Shown: positions 5,912 to 15,424, counted from the stretch's first letter. The stretch: DNA of 64,000 nt from Treponema ruminis (GCA_017161305.1 CP031518.1:2728001-2792000); one strand, 5' to 3'. Program-made: numbers and translations. Notes: a model not told the origin generated them from the sequence alone.

Positions 5912-8692
5912 TTATGTATCCATCGGATGCGTTTTCCCTCTTGATGGCGACAACGGGAGGGCTGGCCTATTCATTGCCTGCTCCAATGCCTGTATTGCCC
6001 GTACTTTTTCATCACTTTCCGTGGTGGAAAGGCGGAGGATTGGCAATCCAGAGACCTCCAGGACATGGTTTTTCATTACATCCCTCTGATGTTGCCTTGT
6101 CCCCTGATGGTGGTAGGTGATGCCGTCGGTCTCGATTGCAAGGACTGGCATCTTGGTAATGTGGTTGTAGATGAGGAAATCAAGATGGGTAGCAGGATTC
6201 ATCGCATATTTCCTCTCTTCCTCGCTCAGCGGATTTGCTTTTGTGATCAGCTGGCAAAGAGGGTAGTGGCAGACGACCCTCAACATGGCAAACCTTGATT
6301 CTGTGAGAATTTCCTCAATCATGGCAAAGGTCAGGTTCTCCGAATCGTAGTAGGAAATGTGACGGTGATGTTGCAAGAATATCCGACGTTGTTCAGTGTT
6401 TGCAGAAGAGAGAAGGTCGAAGATGGAGTGTATCTTGCTTCGAGTTACTTCGAAGTTGTGGTAGTGTATGTAGCCGATAAGGTCGGCGACATTGCCGTGA
6501 AGCGAATGTTGGTCGATGGATATTAGTAAGTAAAAATGACTTTTCGCCCGTGAGACGGCCACGTTCAACAGGTTGGGATTATCAGCGAATTCGTTGACAG
6601 CTTTGTCTGTCAGGCTGAGGATGATGATATCTTTTTCCCTGCCTTGGAATGCATGCACGGTGTTTGCTTCCACACCGGGAATCTGCGAGTGGATCGCTTC
6701 CGCTTGGTTTCGGTATGGGGTGATGATTCCCACATCTCCGTTCAGTTCTCTCAACGCATCTTTGATTATGTCGATTTCCCGTTGGTTCACATGATTCCAT
6801 ACCGGATGGTCGCTCCCATTCACTATCACCTTCATCGCATCATGCAGATGCAAATTCTCTGACATGACAAGCAACTGACCGCCATAAAATTTCTGGTTGC
6901 AGAAATCGATGATGGCAGGCTGACATCGATAATGCTCTCTCAGCAGGACTTGAGGGGCATCCTTGAATACCTCGCATGCCGATTGCAAGAAGCTTTTGGT
7001 TGGGTTATACGTATCTGGGAGGGCAGAACGGTTGAATATATCGAGTAGCGTTCTCTTGTGTGCGTCCTGGATCACGGCGGGAAGCTGTTGCCCGTCCCCG
7101 ACGATGACCGCGTTTTTCGCCGCGGTCAGGGCCAGCGCCCCGGTCTCGATGGATATCTGGGATGATTCGTCCATGACGAGATAGTCGTACACGGTGTGGA
7201 ACGAAAGGCTTGTCCTGGCGCTAAAGGTCGTGCTCAGGATGATAGGGTAGCGTTGGAGGACCTTGTCGGGATATTTCCACATGTCTTCTTCTGTGAAAAC
7301 GTCGTCTTCCTTTCCTTGATAGCGTCTCGCAATGCAGTCCCTGAGGATTGCAATGGAAAGGTCGTTGAACCGGCGCATGGTCTTGGGAGCGTCCACCTGC
7401 GCGAGATACTGTTGCAAGCGCGCGATGGTTTCTGTATGTTCCTGGATCGTAGCCACATAAAAACGTCTCTGGAAAACCTCCATGCCGTGTCGGGCCTGGC
7501 TGGGGGAAAACGGAAGCGTGACTTTCAGACGGACGCGGGAGGAAACGCGGAACCATGCCCACTGGAAGTATTTGAGGATGCCTTTCCCGTCAAGGATGCG
7601 CTGGCACCGTCCCAGCGCGTCCAGATACGCGGATGATGGCAGGGAGGCGGTGGCCGGTTGGGTCTCTTCTCCGGGGTTTTCCCGCTGGAAATGATTCCAT
7701 TCGAGCTTCGTGTCTTCCAGCTTCGACTCCTCTTCCGCAAGCTTCGTCTGTGACTCGAAGATTTCTTTGAGTTTGTTTTGCATCGCCTCGCACTCGAAAA
7801 GCGCCTGCCGAGGGTCCGGAAGCAACCATGTCTGGTCAAAGACCGGAAGTTTGCACTGGCTACGGAGGAACGCCACCTTGTTCTGGTGGTTTCCCAAAGG
7901 CGCGACGATGAATCCCAATCCGAGCGCATCGAGCTTTTCCCGCACATTGTCTATCGCCGAGTTGTTGGCGGACACGACCATCGCAGTCTGTTTCCTGACG
8001 ATCGTGTTGGCGAGGATGTTTAGGATGGTCTGTGTTTTTCCAGTTCCAGGGGGACCTTGGATGATGCTGACCGGGTGGGTGAAGGCGTTTTCCGCCGCCT
8101 GCATCTGGCTTTTGTTGCAGCCGAAAGGAAAGACCAGCGGGGTTCCCGCTTCCGACCGTATCCTCCACTGGTCCGGATCCAGATACGGCGCGATGGCGAG
8201 CCTTGTGCTCAGGAAGGAGATCTTGTCGTAGATGCTGGACAGGATTCCCGGGCCTTCTTCCGTCCCCAAGTCATTGTCTGAGGCGACGTCCTTGAGGAAT
8301 TCGAATACCTTTCTTGCCTTTGGGTCGTTCAGACAGGACCCGTCCATCTGTATCTCGGAATCCCGGTATTCCGAGGCTTTTCCGTTCTGGAACGTGACGC
8401 GCCAGAAAGTTCCCGCGTCGTCCGAGAAACGGAGAAGCGAGGAAATGTTGTCCAGCCGTTTCCCTCCATGGAATACGTGGAAACTGTCCGGGTCAAACCT
8501 TTGCGGCTTGGCAAGGAAGGCCACGTCCTTCTGTCGGTAATGATACCATGTGGGCGAGCCAAGGAACCGCACTTCCCAGACCATGGAGGTTTCCTCGAGG
8601 CGGATAGAGGAGATGGAGAAGGTCTTCGGGTTGCCTTTGATCACTACCATCTGTTCCGGAGTGGCATTATTGGGGGTTGTACTTCCTGGCAT
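5912..8692 (-). CDS. SF1 (Upf1-like) DNA/RNA helicase with C-terminal endonuclease-like domain
   Basis: This 926-residue protein combines an SF1 helicase with a nuclease fold. Motifs in order are Walker A GPPGTGKT (213-220), VMDESS (506-511), VGDGQQLPAV (531-540), REHYRCQP (585-592), TVHAFQGREKD (678-688) and NVAVSRAKSHF (710-720). A coiled-coil-like insertion at about 300-360 separates motifs I and II. The C terminus (830-895) has HLDFLIYN, LAIETDG, RDVMKNHVL and PILRLST, matching the DUF2726-like PD-(D/E)XK pattern. The N-terminal 180 residues are not recognised. The ATG is preceded by GGTGGAGG. It stands alone among relics and repeats. Helicase-nuclease fusions of this sort occur in defence islands, so a defence role is plausible but unproven. 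Confidence 0.88.
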   Translation of the reverse strand: MPGSTTPNNATPEQMVVIKGNPKTFSISSIRLEETSMVWEVRFLGSPTWYHYRQKDVAFLAKPQRFDPDSFHVFHGGKRLDNISSLLRFSDDAGTFWRVTFQNGKASEYRDSEIQMDGSCLNDPKARKVFEFLKDVASDNDLGTEEGPGILSSIYDKISFLSTRLAIAPYLDPDQWRIRSEAGTPLVFPFGCNKSQMQAAENAFTHPVSIIQGPPGTGKTQTILNILANTIVRKQTAMVVSANNSAIDNVREKLDALGLGFIVAPLGNHQNKVAFLRSQCKLPVFDQTWLLPDPRQALFECEAMQNKLKEIFESQTKLAEEESKLEDTKLEWNHFQRENPGEETQPATASLPSSAYLDALGRCQRILDGKGILKYFQWAWFRVSSRVRLKVTLPFSPSQARHGMEVFQRRFYVATIQEHTETIARLQQYLAQVDAPKTMRRFNDLSIAILRDCIARRYQGKEDDVFTEEDMWKYPDKVLQRYPIILSTTFSARTSLSFHTVYDYLVMDESSQISIETGALALTAAKNAVIVGDGQQLPAVIQDAHKRTLLDIFNRSALPDTYNPTKSFLQSACEVFKDAPQVLLREHYRCQPAIIDFCNQKFYGGQLLVMSENLHLHDAMKVIVNGSDHPVWNHVNQREIDIIKDALRELNGDVGIITPYRNQAEAIHSQIPGVEANTVHAFQGREKDIIILSLTDKAVNEFADNPNLLNVAVSRAKSHFYLLISIDQHSLHGNVADLIGYIHYHNFEVTRSKIHSIFDLLSSANTEQRRIFLQHHRHISYYDSENLTFAMIEEILTESRFAMLRVVCHYPLCQLITKANPLSEEERKYAMNPATHLDFLIYNHITKMPVLAIETDGITYHHQGTRQHQRDVMKNHVLEVSGLPILRLSTTESDEKVRAIQALEQAMNRPALPLSPSRGKTHPMDT

Positions 8693-9323
8693 TCAGAGAC
8701 CTCCACCTGTCACTCCACCTTCTGGAGGAGATCCGTGGATGAAGTCGATGATGGGGAAGTCGCAATTCTCATTGACGGAAAAGATTGGTTCATATGCAAA
8801 GCCATCATTTTTACAGGAAAAGGGCTGGTTTCAGATTCCCTCCATGTGTTGCTGGCAAGATTTATCCCAAGAGATTTAATCATACATCACAGACAAGTTG
8901 TCAACCATCCTCCTAGAGGTTATCTGGAATCCGGATTCAGGCCGTTTCCATATGTTGTATACCTGTTAAATGCGCAATATACAATGATATCATTGACCAA
9001 CTTTTCAAATATAGCGCATAAATATTGACGAACATGGGGAATTCCGTGCCGAGTATTCGTCATTCCCATCGGGCATGAAAGAGAGAGGCTGGTGTTGGCA
9101 GCCTGGTGCCATGAGGGACAAGACGGCTACCCTGTGCGGCATTCGTGCGGAATCCTTGTTCCGGCATGAAGGGTTTTCCTTTCTATGCCTGGAAGGGGGG
9201 TCGTGCTGTCCTGAGGGGATTGCAGACGGAACCGTGTGCATGGATGGGGATATCAGGGGGTACTGCAGCATCTGGTTTAGAAAACGGGGCCATTGGTTCC
9301 CAAATATAAAGTTTGAGGAAGGT
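8693..9323. other. Gene-poor stretch with relic A copy 2 (9179-9305)
   Basis: No intact gene is supported here. From 9179 to 9305 the sequence is a diverged copy of 4006-4140, keeping the VCMDGDI codons but frameshifted by one base before its TTTAG end. A plus-strand frame at about 8739-9028 is open and partly protein-like (DGEVAILIDGKDWF) but overlaps the helicase start and shows no family I can name. Confidence 0.5.
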
Positions 9324-9455
9324 ATGGTCATACAGCGCAAGCGCTATCTTGATAGGCTGACTTCAAGAATAGACAATGGGATGATCAAAGTGATTACAAG
9401 GGTCCGAGGGAGTGGAAAGTCATTTCTGCTGTTCAACCTGTTCTATCAGTTTTGA
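9324..9455 (+). pseudogene. N-terminal fragment of AAA_14/DUF4143-type ATPase
   Basis: Forty-three codons begin MVIQRKRYLDRL and include a P-loop VRGSGKSFLLFNLFY, the usual opening of this ATPase family, preceded by GAGGAAGG as a ribosome site. The frame then stops at 9455, where the convergent HxlR gene begins. Family members are about 400 residues, so about 90% is missing. It may have been cut when the HxlR/cupin segment was joined. Confidence 0.75.
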
Positions 9456-9781
9456 TGAGCTTCCAACGACTTGTAGTAATTGCCGAAATCAGCCATGGTA
9501 TGCAGCACGTTGAGAAGCTCTTTCCCGAGGTCTGTCATGCCGTACTCGACCTTCGGGGGATTGGTTCCATAGTCTTTCCTGTATACCAGTCCATCGCTTT
9601 CCAGTTGCCTGAGGCTGTCCGTCAGCACTTTCTGGGAAATGCCATCCAGTGCCTTCATCAGTGCATTGAATCTCCACGGTCCTTCCATCAGATTTCGGAT
9701 GATCAGTAGTTTCCATTTGCTTCCGATCAGGGCAACCGTGGTCGCGATCGGGCATTCCGGCAAGTCTTCTTTGCGTCGCAT
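9446..9781 (-). CDS. HxlR-family transcriptional regulator
   Basis: This 111-residue winged-helix protein of the MarR-like HxlR family has ALIGSKWKLLIIRNL near the N terminus, FNALMKALDGISQKVLTD as the recognition helix region and LTDLGKELL-like wing residues (GMTDLGKELLNVL). These proteins respond to electrophiles or redox and usually control a divergent gene. The divergent neighbour here is a cupin at 9923, and the 141-bp gap would hold both promoters. Only one Cys (position 10, in LPECPI) is visible, which would be the candidate sensor residue. Confidence 0.93.
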   Translation of the reverse strand: MRRKEDLPECPIATTVALIGSKWKLLIIRNLMEGPWRFNALMKALDGISQKVLTDSLRQLESDGLVYRKDYGTNPPKVEYGMTDLGKELLNVLHTMADFGNYYKSLEAHQN

Positions 9782-9922
9782 TTGTGTACCTTTCCCAATT
9801 CACAATATCACGTATGCCAAAGGAAGTACACAGTTACTTTAATGTGCGTACTTTCCATAGCATGCGCTTTTGGATAGATTAGGGAATGGAACCGGAAAAT
9901 ATGGTTCCACGGAGGAAACAAA

Positions 9923-10279
9923 ATGGCTCTTTATCAGAAAACAACGGTCAGCGACAGCCCGAGAAGCGAATTGCACGCGAAATTGGGTCTTACCGGAGCG
10001 GAAATCAGCATCAACAACATGCCAGCCGGCTCCTGTGTTCCGTTTGTGCACAGCCACAAGCAGAACGAGGAGATTTACGGCATTCTCGCCGGATGTGGCA
10101 AGGCCATCATCGACGGAGAGGAAGTTCCGCTTCAGAAAGGGGACTGGCTCCGTGTCTCTCCTGCCGCGAAACGACAGTTCTTTGCGGGCAAGGATACCCC
10201 GCTTTCCTATATCTGCATTCAGACCAAGGAGCACTCGCTTGGCGGGTTTACCGCGGATGATGCGGTGATTGAGAAATAA
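9923..10279 (+). CDS. Small cupin-domain protein
   Basis: This 118-residue single-cupin protein has PFVHSHKQNEEIYGILAG, the metal-binding cupin motif 1 (HxH...E), and a later G-D-W-x-R strand (QKGDWLRVSP). The second-motif His is replaced around AAKRQFF. It is cytoplasmic with no signal peptide. It is transcribed divergently from the HxlR regulator, so it is probably induced with it. Cupins of this size include small-molecule isomerases, dioxygenases and binding proteins, and the substrate cannot be told. The start ATG follows GGAGGAAACAAA. Confidence 0.9.
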   Translation: MALYQKTTVSDSPRSELHAKLGLTGAEISINNMPAGSCVPFVHSHKQNEEIYGILAGCGKAIIDGEEVPLQKGDWLRVSPAAKRQFFAGKDTPLSYICIQTKEHSLGGFTADDAVIEK

Positions 10280-10323
10280 CGGAATTCCGGTGGGTTGACG
10301 AATGCGGCCCACGGAGAGAAGGA

Positions 10324-10497
10324 ACATGCCTTCTTCTGAAGACGCCGCGTATCGCGTCTCCGTGGCAAGGACCCCGAAGGAAAGCCACCTTTCGAGGTCT
10401 TCTCTGTTTTGCTACCGGGAGAGGCACTGAAAGGAAACGTCATCAACTTTTCCTGGCGGATTCCCGCTTCTGGCTGAATCTGGTCCTTGTCCACGGC
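10324..10497. repeat. Dispersed repeat B, copy 2
   Basis: This is a diverged copy of 5474-5640, including GCCGCGTATCGCG and CCTTTCGAGGTCTTCTCT, located after the cupin gene. Its internal hairpin is weaker than in copy 1. No gene is supported in 10280-10672. Confidence 0.6.
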
Positions 10498-10672
10498 CGT
10501 GGCCTGTTTGCTGATATTATGGATGGGAAACCACCTGATTTCGATGCCGTCATTCGTCGGACAGAAGAAGAGCGCCGTACGCTCAAGAACATCAGCCTCT
10601 CGACAGCATGCCGTTTGCCGTGAGTGTCACAGGCCAATTGGCCCGTATCGTCCTGATGAGATGATTCGGTGT

Positions 10673-10759
10673 GAGACAATCCACTTGCTTGTTGCTTGGT
10701 ATCCTCTTCTTCTGCTTGGGACATCCGTCCAGGACTGGAAAAAGCTTTGGGCAGAATGA
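10673..10759 (+). pseudogene. 3' relic of a second PD-(D/E)XK/AAA gene
   Basis: The frame reads ETIHLL...GTSVQDWKKLWAE and stop, closely matching the C terminus of the intact gene just downstream (KTIHLL...GHTVQDWKEE). The rest of the copy is gone. It marks an earlier tandem paralogue or a recombination scar 52 bp before the intact gene starts. Confidence 0.7.
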
Positions 10760-10810
10760 AGCAGATGGCGCGCTTTTGCCATTTGCGCACAGCTGTGGTA
10801 TCCTTGAGCC

Positions 10811-12406
10811 ATGAGCAAGCAACTTCTTCCCATCATGACGGAAAACAGCTCGTTCTCGAATCTCAGGGAGAGCGGGTGCATCTATGTGGACAAGACAGGT
10901 TACATCGCGAAACTGATTGCCATATCGGGGAAGATGTACTTTCTTTCCCGACCCCGCCGTTTCGGGAAGTCCCTGACGGTCTCCACGTTGGAGGCGATCT
11001 TCCAAGGAAAGCGTGAGTTGTTCAAGGGCCTTGCCATCGACAAGGCCGATTACGACTGGAAGACCTACCCTATCATCCACATCGATTTCGGGGACTGCGG
11101 GAAAAGCACTCCCGAGGGGCTGGACGGGTGGCTGAAGGACCGGCTTGAGGAAATTGCCGACGCGTATGGGGTTGGGCCGCTGGACATGACCAAGACAAGC
11201 GACGACCTGTTCGCGAAGCTCATCCTGCTGCTTTCCAAGAAAGACAAGGTCGTGGTGCTGGTCGACGAGTACGACAAGGTGCTGTCGGACAACGTCTTCT
11301 CCCCCGAGGTAGAGAAGTTGCGGCAGGTGCTGGGGAACTTCTACCAGGTGGTCAAGACGAAGGGGGCCCTGCTGCGGTTCGTCTTCATCACGGGTGTGAC
11401 CAAATATGCCCGGCTGAGCGTCTTCTCGAAGATGAACAACCTGAACGACCTGAGCCTGGTGCCTGCGTACGCGACGATGCTGGGGTATACCCAGAAAGAG
11501 CTGGAAGAGAACTTCGCCGGCTATATCGAACAGGGGGTCAAGGGCACGGGGATGGGCCGCGAGGCGTACCTTGCCAGGGTGCGGGAGATGTACGACGGCT
11601 ACCGGTTCGCGCCGGGATGCGAGACGGTGTACAACCCGGTGTCGGTGGGGCTGTTCTTCACGAATGGCCGCGGGCAGGATTTCGAGGACTACTGGATCGA
11701 CACGGGCGGCACGAAGCTGGTGATGGACATGGCGCAGTCGGTGGACCTTGACGTGACGGAGGACCTGGAGCGGGGCATGGCGAAGAGCGCCCTGAGCTCG
11801 TTCGACGTGGCGGAGCTGAGCCATGCCATGGGAGACATGGGGAAGGTGCAGGCGTTCCTGCTGCAGACGGGCTATCTGACCATCGGGGACTACGACGAAG
11901 GATTCTCGCTGTACTCCCTTCGCTTCCCGAACAAGGAAGTGCGGGACGCATACTACCAGAACCTTCTGACCCGGTGGTGCGCGAAGGAATCGGAGTATGT
12001 GGTGCGGGACCTGGTGGTCGCCCTGCGGAAGGGAGACACGCAGAGGTACATGGGGACGCTGGCGGCTGTCTTCGCGTCGGTGCCGTACCGAGCGGGGAAG
12101 AAGGAGCCGGATTTCGCGCAGGTGGTGGACGTGGTGATGCTGCTGTGCGGGAAGGCGGTGCGGGTCGTGGCGGAGGACCAGACGAGCGAGGGGAGGATCG
12201 ACCTGTCCGTCGTTGCGGGGGAGCATGTGTACGTGATGGAGTTCAAGGCGGACAAGAGTGCGGAGGCTGCGCTCAGGCAGATCAAGGAGAAGCGCTACGC
12301 CGACAAGTTCCGCCTGGAGAAGGGGAAGACGATCCACCTCTTGGGCATCGCCTTCAGTTCCACGGGGCACACCGTCCAGGACTGGAAGGAAGAGGTGCTT
12401 TGCTGA
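10811..12406 (+). CDS. AAA-ATPase-like / PD-(D/E)XK nuclease superfamily protein (DUF1703 type)
   Basis: This 531-residue protein has an N-terminal AAA-ATPase_like domain (FSNLRESGCIYVDKT, SRPRRFGKSLTVSTL as P-loop, VVVLVDEYDKVL as Walker B) and a C-terminal PD-(D/E)XK_9 nuclease domain. The core of the latter is GRIDL...YVMEFK near residue 475. Such proteins occur as many paralogues in gut Bacteroidota and spirochaetes, and their role is not established. The gene is markedly G+C-rich, with third positions mostly G or C, unlike the neighbouring relics. A 3' fragment of a paralogue precedes it. Confidence 0.92.
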   Translation: MSKQLLPIMTENSSFSNLRESGCIYVDKTGYIAKLIAISGKMYFLSRPRRFGKSLTVSTLEAIFQGKRELFKGLAIDKADYDWKTYPIIHIDFGDCGKSTPEGLDGWLKDRLEEIADAYGVGPLDMTKTSDDLFAKLILLLSKKDKVVVLVDEYDKVLSDNVFSPEVEKLRQVLGNFYQVVKTKGALLRFVFITGVTKYARLSVFSKMNNLNDLSLVPAYATMLGYTQKELEENFAGYIEQGVKGTGMGREAYLARVREMYDGYRFAPGCETVYNPVSVGLFFTNGRGQDFEDYWIDTGGTKLVMDMAQSVDLDVTEDLERGMAKSALSSFDVAELSHAMGDMGKVQAFLLQTGYLTIGDYDEGFSLYSLRFPNKEVRDAYYQNLLTRWCAKESEYVVRDLVVALRKGDTQRYMGTLAAVFASVPYRAGKKEPDFAQVVDVVMLLCGKAVRVVAEDQTSEGRIDLSVVAGEHVYVMEFKADKSAEAALRQIKEKRYADKFRLEKGKTIHLLGIAFSSTGHTVQDWKEEVLC

Positions 12407-12443
12407 CCAGAGGGCATGAATGCCCATGAACCCTCGATACCGT

Positions 12444-13545
12444 TTACATGTCGCCGGTGATGATGTCGAGGTAGACTGTATCGATGTAGGTGCCCACCGG
12501 CAGTTCGTCCTGTTTCGTGAAGGATGCTGAGACCAGCTTTCTGATGGGCACGGTCGTTCCTTCAGGAATTTCCAAGGTGTTTGGCTGTTTCCTGTCCCGC
12601 CACATCAAGTGTGACCGTGAATGCGTTGTGGTTGCTCTTGTCGTCATCCAGGTGCAGTTAGTAGTAACTGGATCCCGTACCGATTGGGTCGTTGTCATAC
12701 ATGGCAATCTGCAGATGGTAATCCTTCTGGGGAAGATCCGAATTGTTCGTGCCGATCTCTAGCTTTGTCACTGGTTGTCCCGAGTATGTATACTTCGGAT
12801 CAATCATCGCAGTGTTGCCCACGACAGACAAAAGAAGGGACTGTTTTTGTCCATGCCCGGAGTCGCCACGCCATGTCTCCTCAGTCGGGGAAAACTTTGG
12901 CGCCACCCCAGTAGTCGAACGAATCGGCATTGTCAATCTGTACTATGGTGCGATTGACCTTTTTATCCTTCGTGCTGTTAATGAATTCTATTTGTCCTGG
13001 CCGAAGGTCGACGTTCGAAAAGAAAATCGGCTTGTTGTTTGCTCCGATGAAGAACTCAATTTCGATAGTGGTGGGTTTCGTGTATTCCGTATTGTCATTA
13101 TTTGCGCTGATTTTATGCCAGGTTCCGAGACTGTTGTTTGGAACAAGCATATTCTGTTCTGTGGAATCCGTGTTTACGACACCGTGTTCCCTCGGTGCAA
13201 TCAAGAGTGAGATCTCACTGGTTTGCTGTCCACCCCAGGAAACCGTGGATGTGATCGTATTTGCCGGGATAGGAGAGCGAAGTATCAGCTCGTACACATG
13301 CACGTCGGGATCTTTGGCTGGATCGAACGCAAGCGTCAATTCCCCCAGATGGTACCACAGTCGGTTCTCATTGAGCTTTTGGGGAAAAATTCCTTGTATT
13401 GGGATGGAAGATTCAGGTACGTGTACCAGATGCCATGTTCAGCGGCTGGTGCCGGCTGATAGGTACCGGTAACCCTGGTCGCCGCCACTTGGGCGAGGAA
13501 TACAAGCAACAGGCCTGTGAAGAAAGGCAATCGTTTCCATTTCAT
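12444..13545 (-). pseudogene. Secreted protein gene broken by frameshifts and a stop
   Basis: A signal peptide (KRLPFFTGLLLVFLAQVAA) opens the frame at 13545, but the product runs through at least three frames. Shifts occur near 13339 and 12900, an in-frame TAA follows SSYY near 12660, and a further shift precedes the end at 12444 (LPVGTYIDTVYLDIITGDM). The pieces join sensibly into one protein of about 360 residues with beta-rich, Asn/Thr-rich segments. The end (PVGTYIDTVYLDI) recalls the terminal strand of pilin-like or spore-coat-U-like secreted domains. The function is unknown, and several lesions argue against sequencing error alone. Confidence 0.7.
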
Positions 13546-13820
13546 GCACTTTTTTCTAGTATACGAACTTTTATATTAGCAATACTCCCATGTGGTATAG
13601 TTGTCAATTGTGCAATATGAGAATGATTGATTATGAAAATAGAGTGATTTTCGCTTTTGATCTGGTGGAACATGGCGGTGCCCAATCATGGGGAAAACCG
13701 TTCGTGATACAGGGGCCCGCGTGTTCGATTGCCTGATGAAAGATGGTGGAGACGGGCACCAGCAACCAACTTGGGGTCAAGGACTTGCAGAAAAGGCCGG
13801 AAAGTACGATACAGAAAGTC

Positions 13821-15191
13821 ATGCGTGTTCGAGAGAAGAAAGAGACCCAGAATATGACGCGCGGGCCGATTGCCCGCCAGTTGATTTCGTTCGCCATACC
13901 GTTGATGTTCGGCAACATTTTCCAGATGCTGTACAACACGGTGGATTCCATCGTCGTAGGCAACTTCGTGGGAACTGAAGCGCTTGCGGCCATCGGAGCG
14001 ACCACGATGGTGGTGAACTTGGCGGTCTTTTTCTTCAATGGGTTTTCTGTCGGAGCAGGAGTGGCCATCAGCAACGCCTTTGGCGCGGGCAATGCGAAAG
14101 ACCTCCATACGACCTTACAGACCGTCATGACGACGACCTTCATCGCATGCGTCCTGTTCACCGTCGTGGGGATGGCCGGAGTCAAGACGATGCTCAGGTT
14201 GATGGACACTCCTTCCGATGTGTTTGATGAGGCGACCACCTATCTGGTCATCTATTTCGCGGGAATCTCCGGCTTGCTGGTTTACAACATTGGCAGCGCC
14301 ATTCTTCGTGCCGTCGGAGATTCCCGAAGACCGTTGTTCTACCTGGTCATTACCAGCATCCTGAACATTTTCCTCGACCTGTTGTTCGTGCTGGTCTTCC
14401 ACCTCGGGATTGCCGGTGTCGCCTACGCCACCATCATCTCCCAGGCTTGCTCCGCCTGCATGATCATGTTCCTGCTTCTCCATACCGATGCGGTCTACCG
14501 CTTTACCTGGAAGGACATGCGCATCGATTCGGCTTCTTTCCGCAAGGTCATGCTGCTTGGCCTGCCTAATGGCATCCAGTCCGTGCTCACCGCCTTTTCC
14601 AATATTTTCGTGCAGGGCTATATCAACTATTTCGGTTCGGTCTGCATGGCCGGCTGGGGCTGCTACAACAAGGTGGACTCGTTCATCTTCCTGCCGGTCC
14701 AAAGCATGGCCATGGCCGCGACGACCTTCGTCGGACAGAATGACGGGGCAGGGAATACCGAACGGGTCAACAAAGGAACCTGGGCTGCCATGGGATTGTC
14801 CGTTTCCGTCGTTGCGGTCATCGCGACGCTGATCTGGGTGTTCGCCCCGTCTGCCGTACGGCTTTTCTCCCAGGACGAACAGGTCATCCGTTACGGCACG
14901 GCCTTCCTCAGGCTGAACAGCTTCTTTTTATTGTGCAACGACATCAACCACGTGCTCGCGGCAGCCCTCCGCGGCCGCGGAGATTCGCTTGGTCCCATGG
15001 TCATCATGCTGGTCGGTTTCGTGGCGATCCGGCAGACCTACCTGTTTCTCGTCACCCGGTTTGTCGCAAATACTCCGGCAATCGTCGGTTTCGGGTATCC
15101 TGTGGGGTGGATGGCGACCTGCGTGATTGAGGTGGTCTACTTTATCCGCAAGTGGTCGAAAAGCGGCAGGGATGTCGTTGTACAGGCCTGA
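13821..15191 (+). CDS. MATE-family multidrug efflux transporter
   Basis: This integral membrane antiporter has about 12 transmembrane helices and two MATE repeats. The start of the conserved part, MTRGPIARQLISFAIPLMF, followed by LYNTVDSIVVGNFVG and the loop GAGVAISNAFGAGN, is typical of the family. It would export cationic drugs or metabolites using Na+ or H+. The frame is open from 13743, but the ATG at 13821 places the usual short N-terminal tail before MTRGPI; no start has a strong ribosome site. Downstream is a relic of an outer-membrane efflux protein. Confidence 0.92.
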   Translation: MRVREKKETQNMTRGPIARQLISFAIPLMFGNIFQMLYNTVDSIVVGNFVGTEALAAIGATTMVVNLAVFFFNGFSVGAGVAISNAFGAGNAKDLHTTLQTVMTTTFIACVLFTVVGMAGVKTMLRLMDTPSDVFDEATTYLVIYFAGISGLLVYNIGSAILRAVGDSRRPLFYLVITSILNIFLDLLFVLVFHLGIAGVAYATIISQACSACMIMFLLLHTDAVYRFTWKDMRIDSASFRKVMLLGLPNGIQSVLTAFSNIFVQGYINYFGSVCMAGWGCYNKVDSFIFLPVQSMAMAATTFVGQNDGAGNTERVNKGTWAAMGLSVSVVAVIATLIWVFAPSAVRLFSQDEQVIRYGTAFLRLNSFFLLCNDINHVLAAALRGRGDSLGPMVIMLVGFVAIRQTYLFLVTRFVANTPAIVGFGYPVGWMATCVIEVVYFIRKWSKSGRDVVVQA

Positions 15192-15424
15192 GTCGACCAC
15201 CCGGAGGTATGCGGCCACGGACGGTTGCCTGTAAAGGGATACATCGAGACTCGGTGGATGATGGTTCCGATGTCACGGTGCCGGTACAGGCATGTTTCTT
15301 GTCCAACAGGTTTGACAGTTAGATTGCTCTGTTGAACCGGCAAATGGCCAAGGTGGAGAACGCATATCTCCTCAATACTCCTCGATTGCAATGAGCCCCC
15401 TTGTCTGCTCGGTTCCGTCGGAGG

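Noticed and set aside
8739-9028. Repressor-like plus-strand frame (DGEVAILIDGKDWF)
   Set aside because: Brief resemblance to LexA-like peptidase strands, but no HTH, no catalytic Ser/Lys and no start signal.
10592-12427. Long minus-strand frame opposite the PD-(D/E)XK/AAA gene
   Set aside because: It is the antisense shadow of a very GC-rich gene, rich in His/Arg/Leu/Pro, with no domain; the plus strand carries clear motifs.
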